A DNA stretch of 64,000 nucleotides. It comes from Kappaphycus alvarezii. Taxonomy: Eukaryota; Rhodophyta; Florideophyceae; Gigartinales; Solieriaceae. The first letter of the stretch is position 1; the number at the start of each line of letters is the position of its first letter. The notes beneath the pieces were generated by a model. That model saw nothing but the letters and a program-made list of their open reading frames with translations. It was not told the origin of the DNA and ran no database searches. The position numbers and the translations under genes were made by a program. This document shows, piece by piece, positions 13,223 to 24,847 of this stretch. Where the stretch lies: assembly GCA_002205965.3 (NCBI GenBank), contig NADL03000466.1, positions 1,116,001 to 1,180,000 on the forward strand. Reading direction: 5' to 3'.

Positions 13223-14340
13223 AAACATTAATTCAATTATCTTCAAATAAGAGCCAAGTACTACTAGCTATAAGCGAGGCGAGGAAATCAAAAATTGGTT
13301 TGTTCCGCAGCGCAGTTGGATGATGCTAATGGTTAGCGAAAGTCCTAGAGAACGCAAAAAGATACTGGATAACATATACTGCTTATGTTGAAAACTACTT
13401 GGAGGAGATTAAACTGGGTTAAATCTTAAATTTCACGAAATGGTCGCCCTAGGCGTATGAAATAATCAATCTCACAATTCTCTTCCTGGTCGCCCATGTA
13501 CTCTCGTTCCCTTCCTCAGTTTACATGACCCTGAAAAAATTACACCGTGTCTACATTAATCCCACTACCTCTTAAAAACTCCCTTCATACCCCTTTGCAA
13601 AGCTGGAAATGTAGCAAAAAAAATTTCTCAAAAAACGCCCACACCCAAAATATCGAAAAATCACCTAAACCTGTATTCCCTTTTATTCAGTAAGCACCCG
13701 TATCCAGGAACTCAGTTATCAAACGAACTTTTCTCGAAACTTCCAACATTTTCAGTGACCTTATCGATAAATCCTGTCCTGATAGTATCTATGATACTCG
13801 TCTATTTGAAAACCCAGAGACCACCCTGAAAACATTTTCTCAACCCTTTATTTTCAACCCAAATCCAACATATGCCCCTATTTCTATGGTCCTAGATGAT
13901 CGTAGTCAGATAGCTTACTACCCTTACCTGATTCCCAAACAAACGGATGTTCCCGTTTATCCCTCTCACAATGTTGGCAATATAATCCATATCAAGACCT
14001 CCAATTTCACACTGTCTTCCTTTCTCCTCTTTAATGGCGCCCATGGTAACCTTGGCGGCCAAAAATTGGTATGGGACAAAACCAAGCGTCTTTATTAAGC
14101 AAAATTACTAGGGGATAGATGTCTTTTAGCCAATCATACGCCGTCTTTCTTTTCGAGAACAGAACCTTTGCCGTAACTTTGACACTACCAGTTCGCATAC
14201 CGTGTACTGATTTTTCTTTCATGGAAACCGATATAGATTTCAACGCTGCGAACAAAAATATGATACTGGATCACAGTATCCTTCGCAGTAAAAGCTAGTT
14301 GCCGATAAAGTCGAAATAGATCTGTTGAGCAAGAATTCCT

Positions 14341-14925
14341 GTGGATCAGCGCCCCAAACTCGAAAATATAGACATACGTACCTTGAATGGGACGAATCCG
14401 ATACTTTCTCCAAACTTCAGTGGCGTCGTTACCTTCGCCATTTCGTGCATCCTTCAACCCAGAAACCCTATAATCTAGAAGCCAGGACACAAGCACATTA
14501 GGAAACTTCTGAATCGAAACAAATACTACAACAAATCGCGGATGCGGGCAAAACTTTTCAGCATTTTTCACCAAAGCCCCAAAAACTCAATGCCCTCTTC
14601 CAGTTTGAATAGCCTTCAAATAAGATATCTCTGGAATTCATGTTTCTATGTGTCAAAAATACTCCAAGTCCTTCACGTTGTGGAACTTGATAAATATTTT
14701 TCTTCAGCCAGCTTCCAATAGTTAAAACTAGTTTAAAAATTGTCTTATATCTCCTTCAACGGTGGTCCATAATTCACGCTGCTTTCCCTAACTTTATTTG
14801 CACTGGCCAAGTCTCCGTCTTCAATTCGCATCTATCCCAAGACAAGGGGTCAATGGCAGGTATCAAACTTTATCTTTCAAGTGTTGAAAGCCATGATCCT
14901 CTTGGGGTTGGCGAAAAATACAAGG
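14341..14925 (+). pseudogene. integrase fragment of element A
   Basis: Reading across frameshifts, the sequence gives RKYRHTYLEWDESDTF, then HFVHPSTQKPYNL, then QQIADAGKTFQHFSPKPQKL. This is the zinc-binding N terminus of integrase (H...H...C...C), in which the Cys pair has decayed. About 300 bp downstream SSVESHDPLGVGEKYKD matches the integrase core segment around the catalytic Glu. The catalytic Asp residues are not clear. This family has the arrangement protease-tail, HHCC, integrase core, and element B shows the same order with better preservation. Confidence 0.55.
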
Positions 14926-15904
14926 ATTGTTGCGCAGAATCTGCCAAAAACTCTCCGTAGAATATCCACAACTAGACTCCTATATCACTTTTTCCCTTTC
15001 TGTCAAATACATAAACGTCATTGTAAATTCAGGTGATCTTTTCCTCTTTCTTCTTTTCATCGGAACCCTATTTCGCTTCCCTTTCGTCAATACTTGATAA
15101 TACTTAAAAATTTCTCCAAAACAAAGCAAACGAATGCGCGCATTCACCCTTGATATGGCATAAATGGGAACAATCAACTCCTGAATCTCCATTCAAAGGC
15201 CCTTATGGACAACTTTCCTTTCTCTTCCACAAATACCTCGATACTGGTTGAGATACATTGTTGTACCGTGAAGTTAGCAAATAAGATAGCTTAATATTTG
15301 CAAAATATAACGTATAGAGGGGGGAAAGTCATGAACGAAGGAGGATCTGAAATGCAATCATCAGTAACTAATCTCTGCCGTACAAAATGAATTTGGACCA
15401 TCTTTTATGGGCGGATGAAAAAGTCGCCGCAATTTTGTACTCCACTTTATGATCATTCAGTTATACTTCTCTCTAAATGTTTCCTGTATATCTCCATGAG
15501 ATGGTCCAATCTACGGGTACTCGCAGAAACCACTCGCAGTTTCTGGGGTTGCCGGCATGGAAATACAATTAATCATGCACCGCAAATTCTAGAGTATATT
15601 TTCGAAGACTGATCTCTCAAAGAACGCTGAAATTCTAATATTTCAGCTCGTTATTACCTTAACTATTTCAAATTAGACACCCGTTTTCAAAGCCCTATTA
15701 TACGCAAAAGGGCATCTTGACAAATAAAAAAGCTCCTGGTTCATAACTCTACAACTTTGAGGTAATGTTCGACTCGATCGCAGTCTTCGTCCTGTTAGTT
15801 CACATCTGCCGTCTTCGGAGCAACTATATAAGTCATGATTACCATCATTTTTCGTAATTTATTTTTTGAAACGTGTCATGAAGATCTCCGCCTCGAATAC
15901 AACT

Positions 15905-16330
15905 CTCTGATGAAGATATCCTCAACTTATTGAAGCTCCTCTACAGCTTACCGGGTGCTTAAGATTGCTGCGGGCCAATAATGGCTACATGCCTTACAAA
16001 CTATCTCAGGCCGTTTCCGTCCTTGAGTTTTATGGCTCTCTTTCACTCAATTAATTCTGATTGACTACGAGAACTTATAGTTATTTATGTTGATAATACA
16101 AACCACTGAGGAAATGACCCATTTCTTAATCTTTTATGACAAATGCTTGAGCAGTTTGACTGAAGGAGCCCTAGTTTGAAAACATCTCGTTCCAAAATGC
16201 TCCTTTCTGGACAATTTCTTGTCGTATCCTCTTCCCCAAAGCTCAGATATATAAAATCTTTCCAGTCTTTCTAGAGACCTCAGTTTCAGAAATACCGTTC
16301 TCATCGAGCAAATCTTGGTTGAGCCACTCA
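15905..16330 (+). pseudogene. reverse transcriptase fragment of element A
   Basis: SDEDILNLLKLLYSLPGA at about 15.91-15.96 kb fits the copia RT segment L-x-x-L-Y-G-L-x-x-x-G-x-x-W. Near 16.08 kb YVDNTNH corresponds to the YVDD active-site box, with the second Asp changed to Asn. Stops interrupt the frame. The RT is therefore inactive as it stands, from either mutation or sequence errors. Confidence 0.5.
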
Positions 16331-16619
16331 CACTAACTCGGATAGTTCATTGATTTCGCTTTGGCCGTCCAGGTCTCTAAAAGCCAATTCAGTCTAGAGA
16401 AAAATCTCAAATCTGAAAAATTGTCACGTACATCCAAAAACTTCGAATACATCTCTTCGTTCTCCCTATGGATATCAAAATTCTCTACGTATCACTAAGA
16501 ATCCAGAAACGAGACCCTCATATTTTAGTTCTATTTCACTATTCTGCTCGTGGATTCCTCAGATAATTGCCATATACTCCTTTACTTTAAGTTGTTCTAG
16601 TAGCTGAAATTATCATCTA

Positions 16620-16866
16620 GATGTTTCTGTTTTACACATACACTTCGAACGTACCTCCAGTTATTACTTGGACGACATATTCCTTTGAATATGCTCACAG
16701 GCTCGAATTCCGTATTCGGCTTTATTACAAAAAATTATCCCCTACAATCGAACAAAGACTCAAGATAGACATAAACGCAGTCAAAGATTCCAAGATCTCA
16801 ATTATATTTTCGATTTTGCGTTCGTGCTTACAGGTACCAGTCTATATGACGACTTTTTCAAGGTAA
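16620..16866 (+). pseudogene. RNase H fragment of element A
   Basis: An 81-codon frame contains KKLSPTIEQRLKIDINAVKD followed by SKISIIFSILRSCLQVPVYM. This matches the copia RNase H stretch T-x-E-K-R-L-x-I-D-I-x-x-x-(R/K)-(D/E) followed by the strand before the N-P-A-D box. Element B carries the same box as NINTTTEKRQLMDLTMLR. The NPAD/TK end is not readable here. Confidence 0.5.
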
Positions 16867-17000
16867 ATAGCTGTCCGCATTGAATACAAGTACGGAGAAT
16901 CATGCATGTTCGCTTCAAGTTGAGCGGTGGGTCATACTTTAAAGTCAAATCTCTGTATCTCAAACTTCTCAGGGCCAGCAGAATGGGCATCTTTCACTCT

Positions 17001-18077
17001 AACTCAAGTTATTCAGTGTCCATTCGACTCTGGTAAAGTAACCTAATTACTAATATTCTGTGAGTGGGAGACATAGCACCCAAGAATATACACAGTCTAG
17101 AATGCAGCAATGCAATTATTACCATGCTCCGTTTAAAGGTAGTATTTCCTCTACCATACTCAAAGTATTGACGAAGCATACTTCTTATTAAATTATCCCT
17201 TGTTGCAACGCTTAAATAGGTCGCAAAACATTGGAATCCACTCTGATCCGCAGGAATCGTGTTAATCACATACCTTTTTTCGGCAATTTTACTCAATATA
17301 TTTTTACCTTTGCTCTTCTATCTGTAAGAAATTAATTACCGGAGTTCGGCCGAGCAGGGCTCTGAACCAGACATCGGTTAAACAAAGTACTATTCAGTCA
17401 GTAAACCCAAATCTTAAGGCTATGATGTTCCGATACATAAAAAGAAGTTCATTTTGGCTGTTTTTGACTAGAATTTGTCTGATAGAGCGGATGCTGGACA
17501 TTCAAAAACAAATGTTAAAAGGTACAGCCTTTCCTGAGTTCCGAGTGTGATTGTTCTCAAAAGTATGTCCAATATAATTGCTGTATCAGTCGTAACCTCT
17601 TCTTCTACCATACAGACGGTTGATTCCGCGACTGTCTTGTTTTGCAACTTTAGGTTCTAAATTAACATTTTCTTGTCAGTATCAACATTCTGCAGTAAAA
17701 AAACCACCCGAGCGGCTATATTCATAGTTAAATTCTTTCCTAGAGACAAAAAAAGGTTTGAACTTCGAACAGTTACTGCGTATTCGGTCACTGCCTCGAA
17801 AATCATCTTCTTCATATTTTCTGATAATTGTGCTTTATCAACAGACTAGAGAAGTAATTTTTTATTTTCTGATAGTTTGGGCTTAGACGAAACCCCAGAG
17901 ACACAACGAGATGAAAATTGATTCTTTTGTATGGTATAACTCCGCTTTTCGAAATTCTAGTTCTTCATTACTGTATATGAGCCAGCATAGTGGGTGGGGT
18001 AAATATAATGATAGCGTACAAAGCTACTGCGACTCTTTCTCATTTCCAGAATTATCTGCGCCATACGTTAAAATCTG
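17001..18077. other. gap between the two copia-like elements
   Basis: No coding signature. It probably holds the 3' end of element A and the flank of element B, but I cannot match a terminal repeat to either. Confidence 0.4.
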
Positions 18078-18565
18078 TCGCACGAACAGTGCTTTGGTCA
18101 CACCGGTGCTATGCCTTCGATGTGGACGTCGCTACTTAGGATTGTAAACGCCCCGAAGATTTGTTCACTTGATGAGCAATGGTGTTTATTTTACTACTCC
18201 TGTCCTTATGGGTCGTGGGAGACTGCAGTGACGAAACTAGCCTTAAGTACTTTATTCTCCACCACCTCGTCTCGTATGAATTCAATGTGAATCCTTCTCT
18301 CATGCCGGAGGGGGTAAATTGTGTTGGTTTACTTCGAGTAATGGAAAGGTTGGGAGTCCTTTGTACTTGGATTAAAACCATTTGCAGGACCTATATTGTA
18401 AGTGCTTTAAAGTATCTGGGAGACCGGTTGACAAGCAGGCTGCGTTGGAGGAGAGTGAATGCAATTATTTACAACCACAAAATTTAAATAGGTGCATTTG
18501 ACACTGTAACGTATTGATTAACTAAAAAAGGTATTAATTGATATTCGCGAGGTGCAATTCCAATT
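18078..18565 (-). repeat. 3' LTR of element B (left copy)
   Basis: It shares long identical blocks with 23219-23565: GGTCACACCGGTGC, TTCGATGTGGACGTCG, TTGTAAACGCCCCGAAGATT, GACTGCAGTGACGAAACTAG, CCTTAAGTACTTTATTCTC and ATATTCGCGAG. A segment of about 140 bp at roughly 18310-18450 is absent from the right copy. The right-hand limit near CCAATT is approximate; on the - strand both copies may continue a few bases to a TG start. Confidence 0.7.
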
Positions 18566-18639
18566 ATAACGGCACTCCATCAACTTTAGTATCGAACAAA
18601 TGTCGCCCTGCTCAGTCAGGAGGATTCCGTTCCATCCAT

Positions 18640-18982
18640 GCACTTTGTTTCAGCTGAATTTTATTCGTACTCATCAAGAAGTCGAAGACGGATTTGCTTT
18701 TGTAAAAGCGTCGGATGGATTCCAGGATGTCGGAATCCAATAGATCTCCGTTATATCGCTTCACTCATTCGATTATCTAAGCATGGTCAGATCCATTAGC
18801 TGCCTCTTTTCAGTGGTTGTGTTGATATTCACCATGCTGTCGCACAGGCCCATAGAATCTGTGTACATATGGAGCGGGACAATGTAACCAAGTATCTCAT
18901 TTAATATGTACCGCATCGTTATCAAAACTTCAAATCCGTGGACCATTACCAACAATTCTGCTGCCAATACGCTTCGTGCCAC
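18640..18982 (-). pseudogene. RNase H of element B
   Basis: The frame at 18773-18982 gives MARSVLAAELLVMVHGFEVL and, further on, LHMYTDSMGLCDSMVNINTT followed by TEKRQLMDLTMLR. Across a stop and shift it continues as SDITEIYWIPTSWNPSDAFT, then K. These are the copia RNase H boxes: R-S-x-L-A-A-E, Y-T-D-S-x-x-L, T-x-E-K-R and N-P-x-D-A-x-T-K. Acidic active-site residues (Glu in AAE, Asp in YTDS) are present. Length and order fit; the only visible defects are stops and shifts. Confidence 0.8.
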
Positions 18983-19839
18983 TCGTTTACATTTCAGTGT
19001 ACCGTAGTTTACTATTTTGCCGTTCCATTTTGGTCCATTATAGCAACTAGGAATCTAAGTTTGGGAGTCTTTATTTGATGCAAAACCACCGTCGAAAAAA
19101 CGGAAATCCTGACCAAATTACTGTCAAGCTTAACGAATTTCAGCCCAAGATCCGGGTTCTCTAAGCACCTTGATTTGGAACGGTTTAGTGCTTTCGCGTC
19201 ATCTTGGCCCTTGTCTGAAGTGTGCGATGCTATCTAAAAACTGTAAAAGAGATCTGTTCTGCAGACCGTCCCTATGTATGAGCCGCGAGTGCATTTGCTG
19301 ACATACTCTTTCAAATCGACTGGTTTCTCTTCGATACGTTCCAAATTCTTGACTCGCTTCGGCAAGCTCAGTGCGTATGTCCCATCTTTGCGTGATACAA
19401 TTGATAAATTGAATCATAGTTATCCTCCATCCTCGAGTTACTTAGCATTCGTACATTAAAAGCGTTCTGATGATTCATTCTCTAGTCTCATGAACTCAGT
19501 GTTGCCTCTGCTATATGTGTCATCAGTTTGTAAACAAGTAATGCCCGTCGCAGTAACCTTTTGGAGTTTGGGATCATACAGTTCAGTATGTAAAGGAATC
19601 ATGTGTGATTTGGAGCTGCTTTTATCGAAAGTATATCAGTATGATGGCGGTGATGTGTAGTAAAGCAATGAATTCTCGCGTCAGGGATACCATGTAAAGG
19701 TCGTTCTATACGTAGTAATGCATCCGTTGGGTAGCCGATGACGACGAGGGTAACCACATATACGTAAAGACTCATTTTTGTCGTTGATTAGACATAGGCC
19801 TGTGAGATATCGCGGGTCAAAAACATAAGTGATGTGTCT

Positions 19840-20341
19840 AGGGCACAAATTTATAGTAGTAGTTGTTTATGCCGGCTGAACAGTGGGAGCATACTTTAGC
19901 AATCCATGTATTTCATCATGGGAAGCTTTTACAACCAGCCTTGATTTCTCACATACACCAGGAAAGCCTTCATGCTTTACCTCATCCATAAAACGGCTTC
20001 CCCATTTGCCTCCGACTTGTGGACTGTAAGGAGATCTCTTTTGCTATAATCCCATCTATCTTCCGCTTCCGGGAGTTTTTAAACCTTTTATTAGGCGTTG
20101 ACTTCTTACTCATTCTGGTGGTCATTACTTCCATAAATTCCCCTACCTTAGCGTCTGATAAAATTTTTCTCCGATTGAGGAGAGCAGTGACACTCTGATA
20201 TTCTTTCGGTAGGTCAGAGGAGGTGGTAGCATCAGGCGGTCTAGCCGGCGTTTGCGAGAAGCGTTTCACCACAGTGGTGCGAAAGGGAGTGGGACCGGTT
20301 TGGTTCAGTACATTGCGATTCTCCACTCTTAAATACACCAA
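19840..20341 (-). pseudogene. integrase tail and RT N-terminus of element B
   Basis: The frame 19982-20341 reads VYLRVENRNVLNQTGPTPFR followed by TTVVKRF. This is the C-terminal integrase segment with the G-P-T-x-F-R-x-T-V-V-K box known in this copia group. Further along come KRKIDGIIAKEI, then (frame changed) GSRFMDEVKH, EKSRLVVKASHDE and YAPTVQ, the start of RT where K-S-R-L-V and S-P-T-I-Q are expected. A stop follows the last box. RT remains continue weakly to about 19.2 kb but the YVDD box is not readable. Confidence 0.7.
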
Positions 20342-20446
20342 TGCGTAAGGGCCGTCTCATTTGTCTAGTTTTGGCCGGTATACCAAAACACGGGACACAA
20401 TTGGTGCGATATGGATGTTCTTAGTGTTGGGTCCATTACGTATATT

Positions 20447-21110
20447 CTATGAATCCCTAGTTTGCCGGGGATTGATGTGTTTCGTCATGGCAGCTGATGC
20501 CTTCTTGAGTTCATTTGCCCGTTTGAACATGGACAGGGATGGCTGCTCATTCGGAAGATCAAGACGTGGTAGTGCCCCGTAGACCAGTACGGTGGGAACC
20601 AACCCATCAGGGCCAACAGAGTCTTTCATATACTTGACTGTAGTTTGCAGTGCGGCCTCGAGGTAGCGAATTACGTCAGGGACCGAGATAGACGTCGATC
20701 CAGCAAAGCTTGAGGGCGCGCCAGATATCTTCAGTTGAAACCCTATATAGCCACCTGCAAGCCTGATATCTCGTTGATGCATCTACAACGTGTAAGACAG
20801 GCTTCTTCTTGAGAGTGAATCTATCGAAGTAAATAGTCTGGTTGAAGTACTTGTCCTCCCTAAGGGCAAATTTAAACCTTCTTGGTTTTTGTGCATATTT
20901 TTGGCAGGCTTGGCATTCTTTGGTAATTTTTTCGAGTTTCTATAGAGTTTTGGTATCCACATAATCGAATCAAAAATGTCGGAGATAGTTGAACAGCTTG
21001 CCTGAGCTGGGGTGCCCAAACCTTTTTGCAAACGTGGCAGTTCACTGGTAGTAAACATGAAGCACAGCATCGGATCTCGTAGTAGGAAAGAATAACCACA
21101 GGTACTGGCT
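20447..21110 (-). pseudogene. integrase (HHCC and core) of element B
   Basis: Across shifts the - strand gives the HHCC zinc domain (LPRLQKRFGHPSSGKLFNYL, then KITKECQACQKYAQKPRRFK), followed by the core: KKPVLHVVDASTRYQACRWL and ALKLCWIDVYLG. The D of HVVDAST is the first catalytic acid. The region around the second D is damaged. The downstream frame at 20447-20782 reads YMKDSVGPDGLVPTVLVYGA, then LPRLDLP, a segment highly characteristic of this retroelement group. I know this combination best from fungal and oomycete copia-like elements; that is family knowledge, not evidence of horizontal transfer. Confidence 0.75.
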
Positions 21111-21113
21111 ACA

Positions 21114-21480
21114 CTAATCCGTAACCCATACGAGGGGCACGAGCACTTCAGATATGTTGTCATAGTATATACCTAAACGATTCATATCTGATAATCCAAG
21201 TAGTACGGGAATATAACCTTCAGTTACATGGATTTCTAACTTAAATAAGCAATTAGCAAAAGGGAAATGAATATCTGCAATACCAATTGAGCGGATCTTT
21301 CCCTTGCAAAAATACACCTGTACGGAGCGGCTACAGACAATGTTAGGATATTTCCCTATTCAAAATACGCCATGTACTGACCCATTTTACCTGTGCTTCC
21401 CCGTGTACAACTCGAATCAATTATAATGCCGTATAATTTGATTTCCCTACATACCTCGCGAAGGTTAACCTGGGCTGTTA
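21114..21480 (-). pseudogene. aspartic protease of element B
   Basis: On the - strand REVCREIKLYGIIIDSSCTR is followed, after a shift, by GKIRSIGIADIHFPFANCLF and LEIHVTEGYIPVLLGLSDMN. The pattern is the retropepsin fold of this family: an I-D-x-G/S catalytic box (here IDSS, Gly changed to Ser), the x-S-I-G strand, and the P-V-L-L-G-L-(D)-x-(M/L) flap-side box. The protease lies directly upstream of the integrase, as in copia elements. Confidence 0.65.
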
Positions 21481-22197
21481 ACTCATGAACAGTTACCGAT
21501 TCCCTGTAGTGACAAATAAACGCAGATTGCTATATATATTCATGAATGTCATGGGCGGCTTCTCTTTTTCGCCGGCAATCTTTTCTGTAAGACGCAGATA
21601 AATTACATTTCAAAGAATCTCCTCAAGTTTTGTGACGGCCTCCGAGTCGTCATCATCGATATCACTCCCTGCGTTGTCAGTAATGAAGGCATGAATGCGC
21701 TTCATTCCCTTTATTTTGCATTGAAATGTATTTTTTGTTTGCCTGTGTGGTTTGTCTACCAACATCCCTCCTTCCCGCTTACAATGCTTTTCTTCTGTGA
21801 CTTAAGCTGCCGTTGCTTGTTCTTTTGTGAAGAATCCGCCATCACGTATCGATTCATTGCGTCAACGTTGCGTTCTTATCGGATACTGTTTATCGATTTT
21901 GAACTGGCTGCAACCAAGCAGAGACTATTTCACTTGGATGCTTGGTTGTTTTTTTTTGCCATCACTATGTTCTTGGGGAGAACATCTACCGCACAGCAAA
22001 CTACATACTGCAAAAGCTTTTGACTCGCATCAAAGCCCGCGTCGTTCTGTCGCTCGCGTTCCGTATAGGACCTGTGTCCTTTACTGAGAGCACAATTGTT
22101 GATATTACCGACATCTTTGGGCTATTCTTGTATTGAAGATCGAAATCATTAAGTGAAATTCTGTGGGGCTGCGTAGTTTTCGATGCTACAGCTGTTG

Positions 22198-23309
22198 CTA
22201 CTGCTGTTTGTAAATCAGCGATGACACCCTGCAGTGACTCTGCCAGTTTGAAATATGCGTAGTGACATTTCTCGACATCTTTGACTGTGTTAAGGAGCTT
22301 ATTGCGAAGTATAGTATCGTTCTGGTACTCGGATGGTAAAGAAATTTTATCTCATGTAGGCGACCAATAAGCTTTTCCAAGCAAACAAAAATATAAGTAC
22401 CGTAATTGAGAGACATAACGGAGGTCAGAGACGATTTTTCCCATTCTCTCAGAAGGGATCTAGTTCTTTGAGCTGTGTGAAATCGGTTCGATGTTAACAT
22501 TGAGAGCTCTTCCAAACCACAGCTTTTTTCCTTGAGTGTACCCAGGAAAACTGGCGCATTTGGCTAAATCGCACCACGGAAAATGCTTTCTTCCTTTCTT
22601 CAAGGATAAATCAACTTGATCACATTTTTCTAGGTATAAAGAGTACTTTTGATCAAACTTATCTGCTTTGACCCACTGTATCGTTCATCGTCAGAACCGC
22701 AAGCACATAAAAGCGTGGATTCATTGTTTATACTGGTCATGGCAGTGCTTGATGGACCGAAGTTTCCCTCCTTGCCATCATATCTTATGAATTCTGCCCT
22801 TGCTTGAGGTCCTGTTGCCTCTATCGCAACGGATGATCGCTGCGATTTGTCGGTGGACTCTTCTACGGGCTAAGGAATTCCTTCCCTTAAAACCATGTGT
22901 AAGGCCTCTGAAATCAAAACGTTATACCCTTATTGTAAGTATACCCAATTTGCTCTCAGAAAATCTCGAAGTTCTCGACGAGCAATAGTCCTTATGTTCA
23001 TATAATCATCCATTATGAACTACTTAAGACTTCAGAAAAGTACTCAGAGAGAATATCTCCTTTCCACTTCTTTTCTCCATACAGTTTTAATGAGTACCCT
23101 GCGAATTGATTCTTAAGATCAGAGGATGCACCATCTAGAAGACCATGTTCGCATTGGCCGGCCATATCAGTGGATTCGGCTAGCAGACCTGCGCGCCTTT
23201 CGGCGAGACTGGCCAGTATCGTACGAAGAGTGCGTCGGTCACACCGGTGCCATGCCTTCGATGTGGACGTCGTTACTTCGGATTGTAAACGCCCCGAAGA
23301 TTTTTTCAC
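22198..23309 (-). pseudogene. gag-like region of element B
   Basis: Several - strand frames (22198-22515 and 23013-23309 are the longest) join across shifts into a helical, charged protein with no catalytic motif, located between the 5' LTR and the protease. Position defines it as gag. I do not see a CCHC zinc knuckle. The opposite-strand frames at 21691-22136 are hydrophobic shadows. Confidence 0.45.
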
Positions 23310-23565
23310 TCGATGAGCAATGGTGCTTGTTTTACTATGCCCTGTGCTAATGGGTACTGGGCGACTGCAGTGACGAAACTAGCCTTAAGTACTTTATTCT
23401 CAACCACCTCGTCCCGTATGCATTCAATGTGAATCTCACTTTCATGCTGGAGAGGGAATGCAATAATTAACATCCACAAAATTTAAGAACACAGGTTTAT
23501 TTGTCAAATAACATATTGATTCACTGTAACAGGCTACTAATGCATATTCGCGAGTACTTCCAATT
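23219..23565 (-). repeat. 5' LTR of element B (right copy)
   Basis: Same orientation and block order as 18078-18565, without the internal extra segment. It begins at TCGTACGAAGAGTGC and ends near CCAATT on the + strand. A - strand open frame (23013-23309) starts inside this repeat, which is common for retroelement leaders and does not contradict the LTR call. Confidence 0.7.
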
Positions 23566-24334
23566 TACGCTGTCAGCTAGGCTTGTACGCCTCTTATAAT
23601 ACATGAAGTAAAGACGATTATATATTATACCGACAAAATCCTTCCCAATTACGGTTTGAACTCTATCGAAGTTTTCGTCCCATTCCGTCTAAAAACTGCA
23701 GTGAATTACAGTATGCTCCAAGCGTTAGTACTGTTCATACAGTATTTGCAGTACAGTACGTACTGTACACGGTAAGGTGTGTCAATCGGGTAACCCTTCA
23801 ATCCTCTCTGCCTTCATCGAACAGCGGATACAACAACACGACGGCCAAAGATTTTAGGGTTATGTAAACTGAAATACTAATTACTCTGTCCTCAGCGTAA
23901 TTAAAGCAATAATTAAGTGGGGAAAAGGGGGGGGTGCCTTTATTGAGATGTACGGTATGGATTGGCTGGAACCCATTTTGAGTTGCAAATCTGCATGTCA
24001 TATTAAATACATGTACCGATGATCGAGGCAATGTAGAAATCATTGCTGTCGAACGCCAGCTCTAACTAAATGTGTGCTCTCCAGGTAAGGATTTTTTTTG
24101 TAGTGAGCATGACGGAATTCACTCTTATCACAAGAACAAGCGCCGAAACACACGTCTTGAGGTGGCGGAATTCAGAGAGGAGATACTTCCCTCCACGGGC
24201 TGTAATGTCATGGCGAGCCTGGAGTCTTGATGACCCAATTCGTCCGTACATGTCCACGGCGATAGGTGAAAGGTTAATGCTTTCGGCACGACTCGGCAGC
24301 GCATATTACTCCCGATTCCGCCGTTCGACCCGGA

Positions 24335-24847
24335 TCAGTGCCGGGAGATCTCTACAGGCCTAGTTGCGATATAGCGCGGAGTAAGGGCTGACAATGGTCT
24401 CATCAAGTCCCAGTCCGACCGGCGCGAGTAGCAGGTCGTCAACGGAGAGGTGCAAGGCGCGGTGGCCTGGTAGGCCCTTGTAGAGGTCAGCGACAAGACC
24501 CGCTGCGGAAAGACAGTGAGTGAAATGGCCGGTTGTAGGTGTGTGGTATAGGATGTCGCAAAGACGGTTGTGCAGGCACACCGCACCCGCACCAGGTTTA
24601 CAGGTTGTTGGGGGATGGCGGGTGGTGTCGGGGAGGGGGGAACGGTATAGTTGGCTTCAAGGCGGTTGCGTAAGCGAAGGTGGAAGGCGGCGGGAGAGTT
24701 GAGAAGGGGGTGGAAGCTGTGGAGGAGGCGGTAGAGGCGAGACGAGTGGTACGGTGCGAAGAGAAGGCGGTAGGGACTAATGAGTGTAGCAAGGGAGGTG
24801 GAAGTGATGGATGAGCTCGTCTTTGAGGGAACAAGACAGCTTTTCAT
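24335..24847 (-). CDS. hypothetical ORF, unrecognised
   Basis: A 170-codon open frame starting MKSCLVPSKTSS, rich in Ser, Thr, Pro, Arg and Tyr. An overlapping frame (24360-24581) reads MCLHNRLCDILYHTPTTGHF and continues with a Leu/Gly-rich segment (LHLSVDDLLLAPVGLGLDET) that looks more protein-like. The real product may therefore shift from one frame to the other near 24.58 kb. It has no recognisable domain, no signal peptide and no neighbour that suggests a role. It may be spurious. Confidence 0.2.
   Translation of the reverse strand: MKSCLVPSKTSSSITSTSLATLISPYRLLFAPYHSSRLYRLLHSFHPLLNSPAAFHLRLRNRLEANYTVPPSPTPPAIPQQPVNLVRVRCACTTVFATSYTTHLQPAISLTVFPQRVLSLTSTRAYQATAPCTSPLTTCYSRRSDWDLMRPLSALTPRYIATRPVEISRH

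Larger units (their letters stand above)
12990..17000 (+). mobile_element. Ty1/copia-like retroelement A, degenerate, + strand
   Basis: Fragments of a copia-order polyprotein appear left to right: a gag-like piece, the protease/integrase junction with an HHCC-type region near 14.34-14.56 kb, integrase core pieces near 14.9 kb, reverse transcriptase pieces near 15.9-16.3 kb and an RNase H piece near 16.6-16.86 kb. All frames are broken by stops and shifts. The same unusual integrase and RNase H wording occurs in the - strand element at 18.1-23.6 kb, so both belong to one family. I could not find matching LTRs, so the limits given are only the outermost coding traces. Confidence 0.6.
18078..23565 (-). 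mobile_element. Ty1/copia-like retroelement B, - strand, with diverged LTRs
   Basis: Two direct repeats bound the region: 18078-18565 and 23219-23565. Between them the - strand encodes, in copia order from right to left, a gag-like part (23.3-22.2 kb), protease (about 21.48-21.11 kb), integrase (21.1-20.45 kb), its C-terminal tail and RT start (20.34-19.85 kb), RT remains, and RNase H (18.98-18.64 kb). RNase H ends about 75 bp before the left repeat, as expected for a 3' LTR. The repeats differ at many positions and the left one carries about 140 extra bp, so the insertion is old. Frames are broken throughout. Confidence 0.75.

Noticed and set aside
21691..22136. Hydrophobic + strand frames inside element B that look like membrane proteins
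   Set aside because: They lie antisense to the gag-protease region of a - strand retroelement, and the hydrophobicity is a by-product of the opposite strand's lysine-rich composition.
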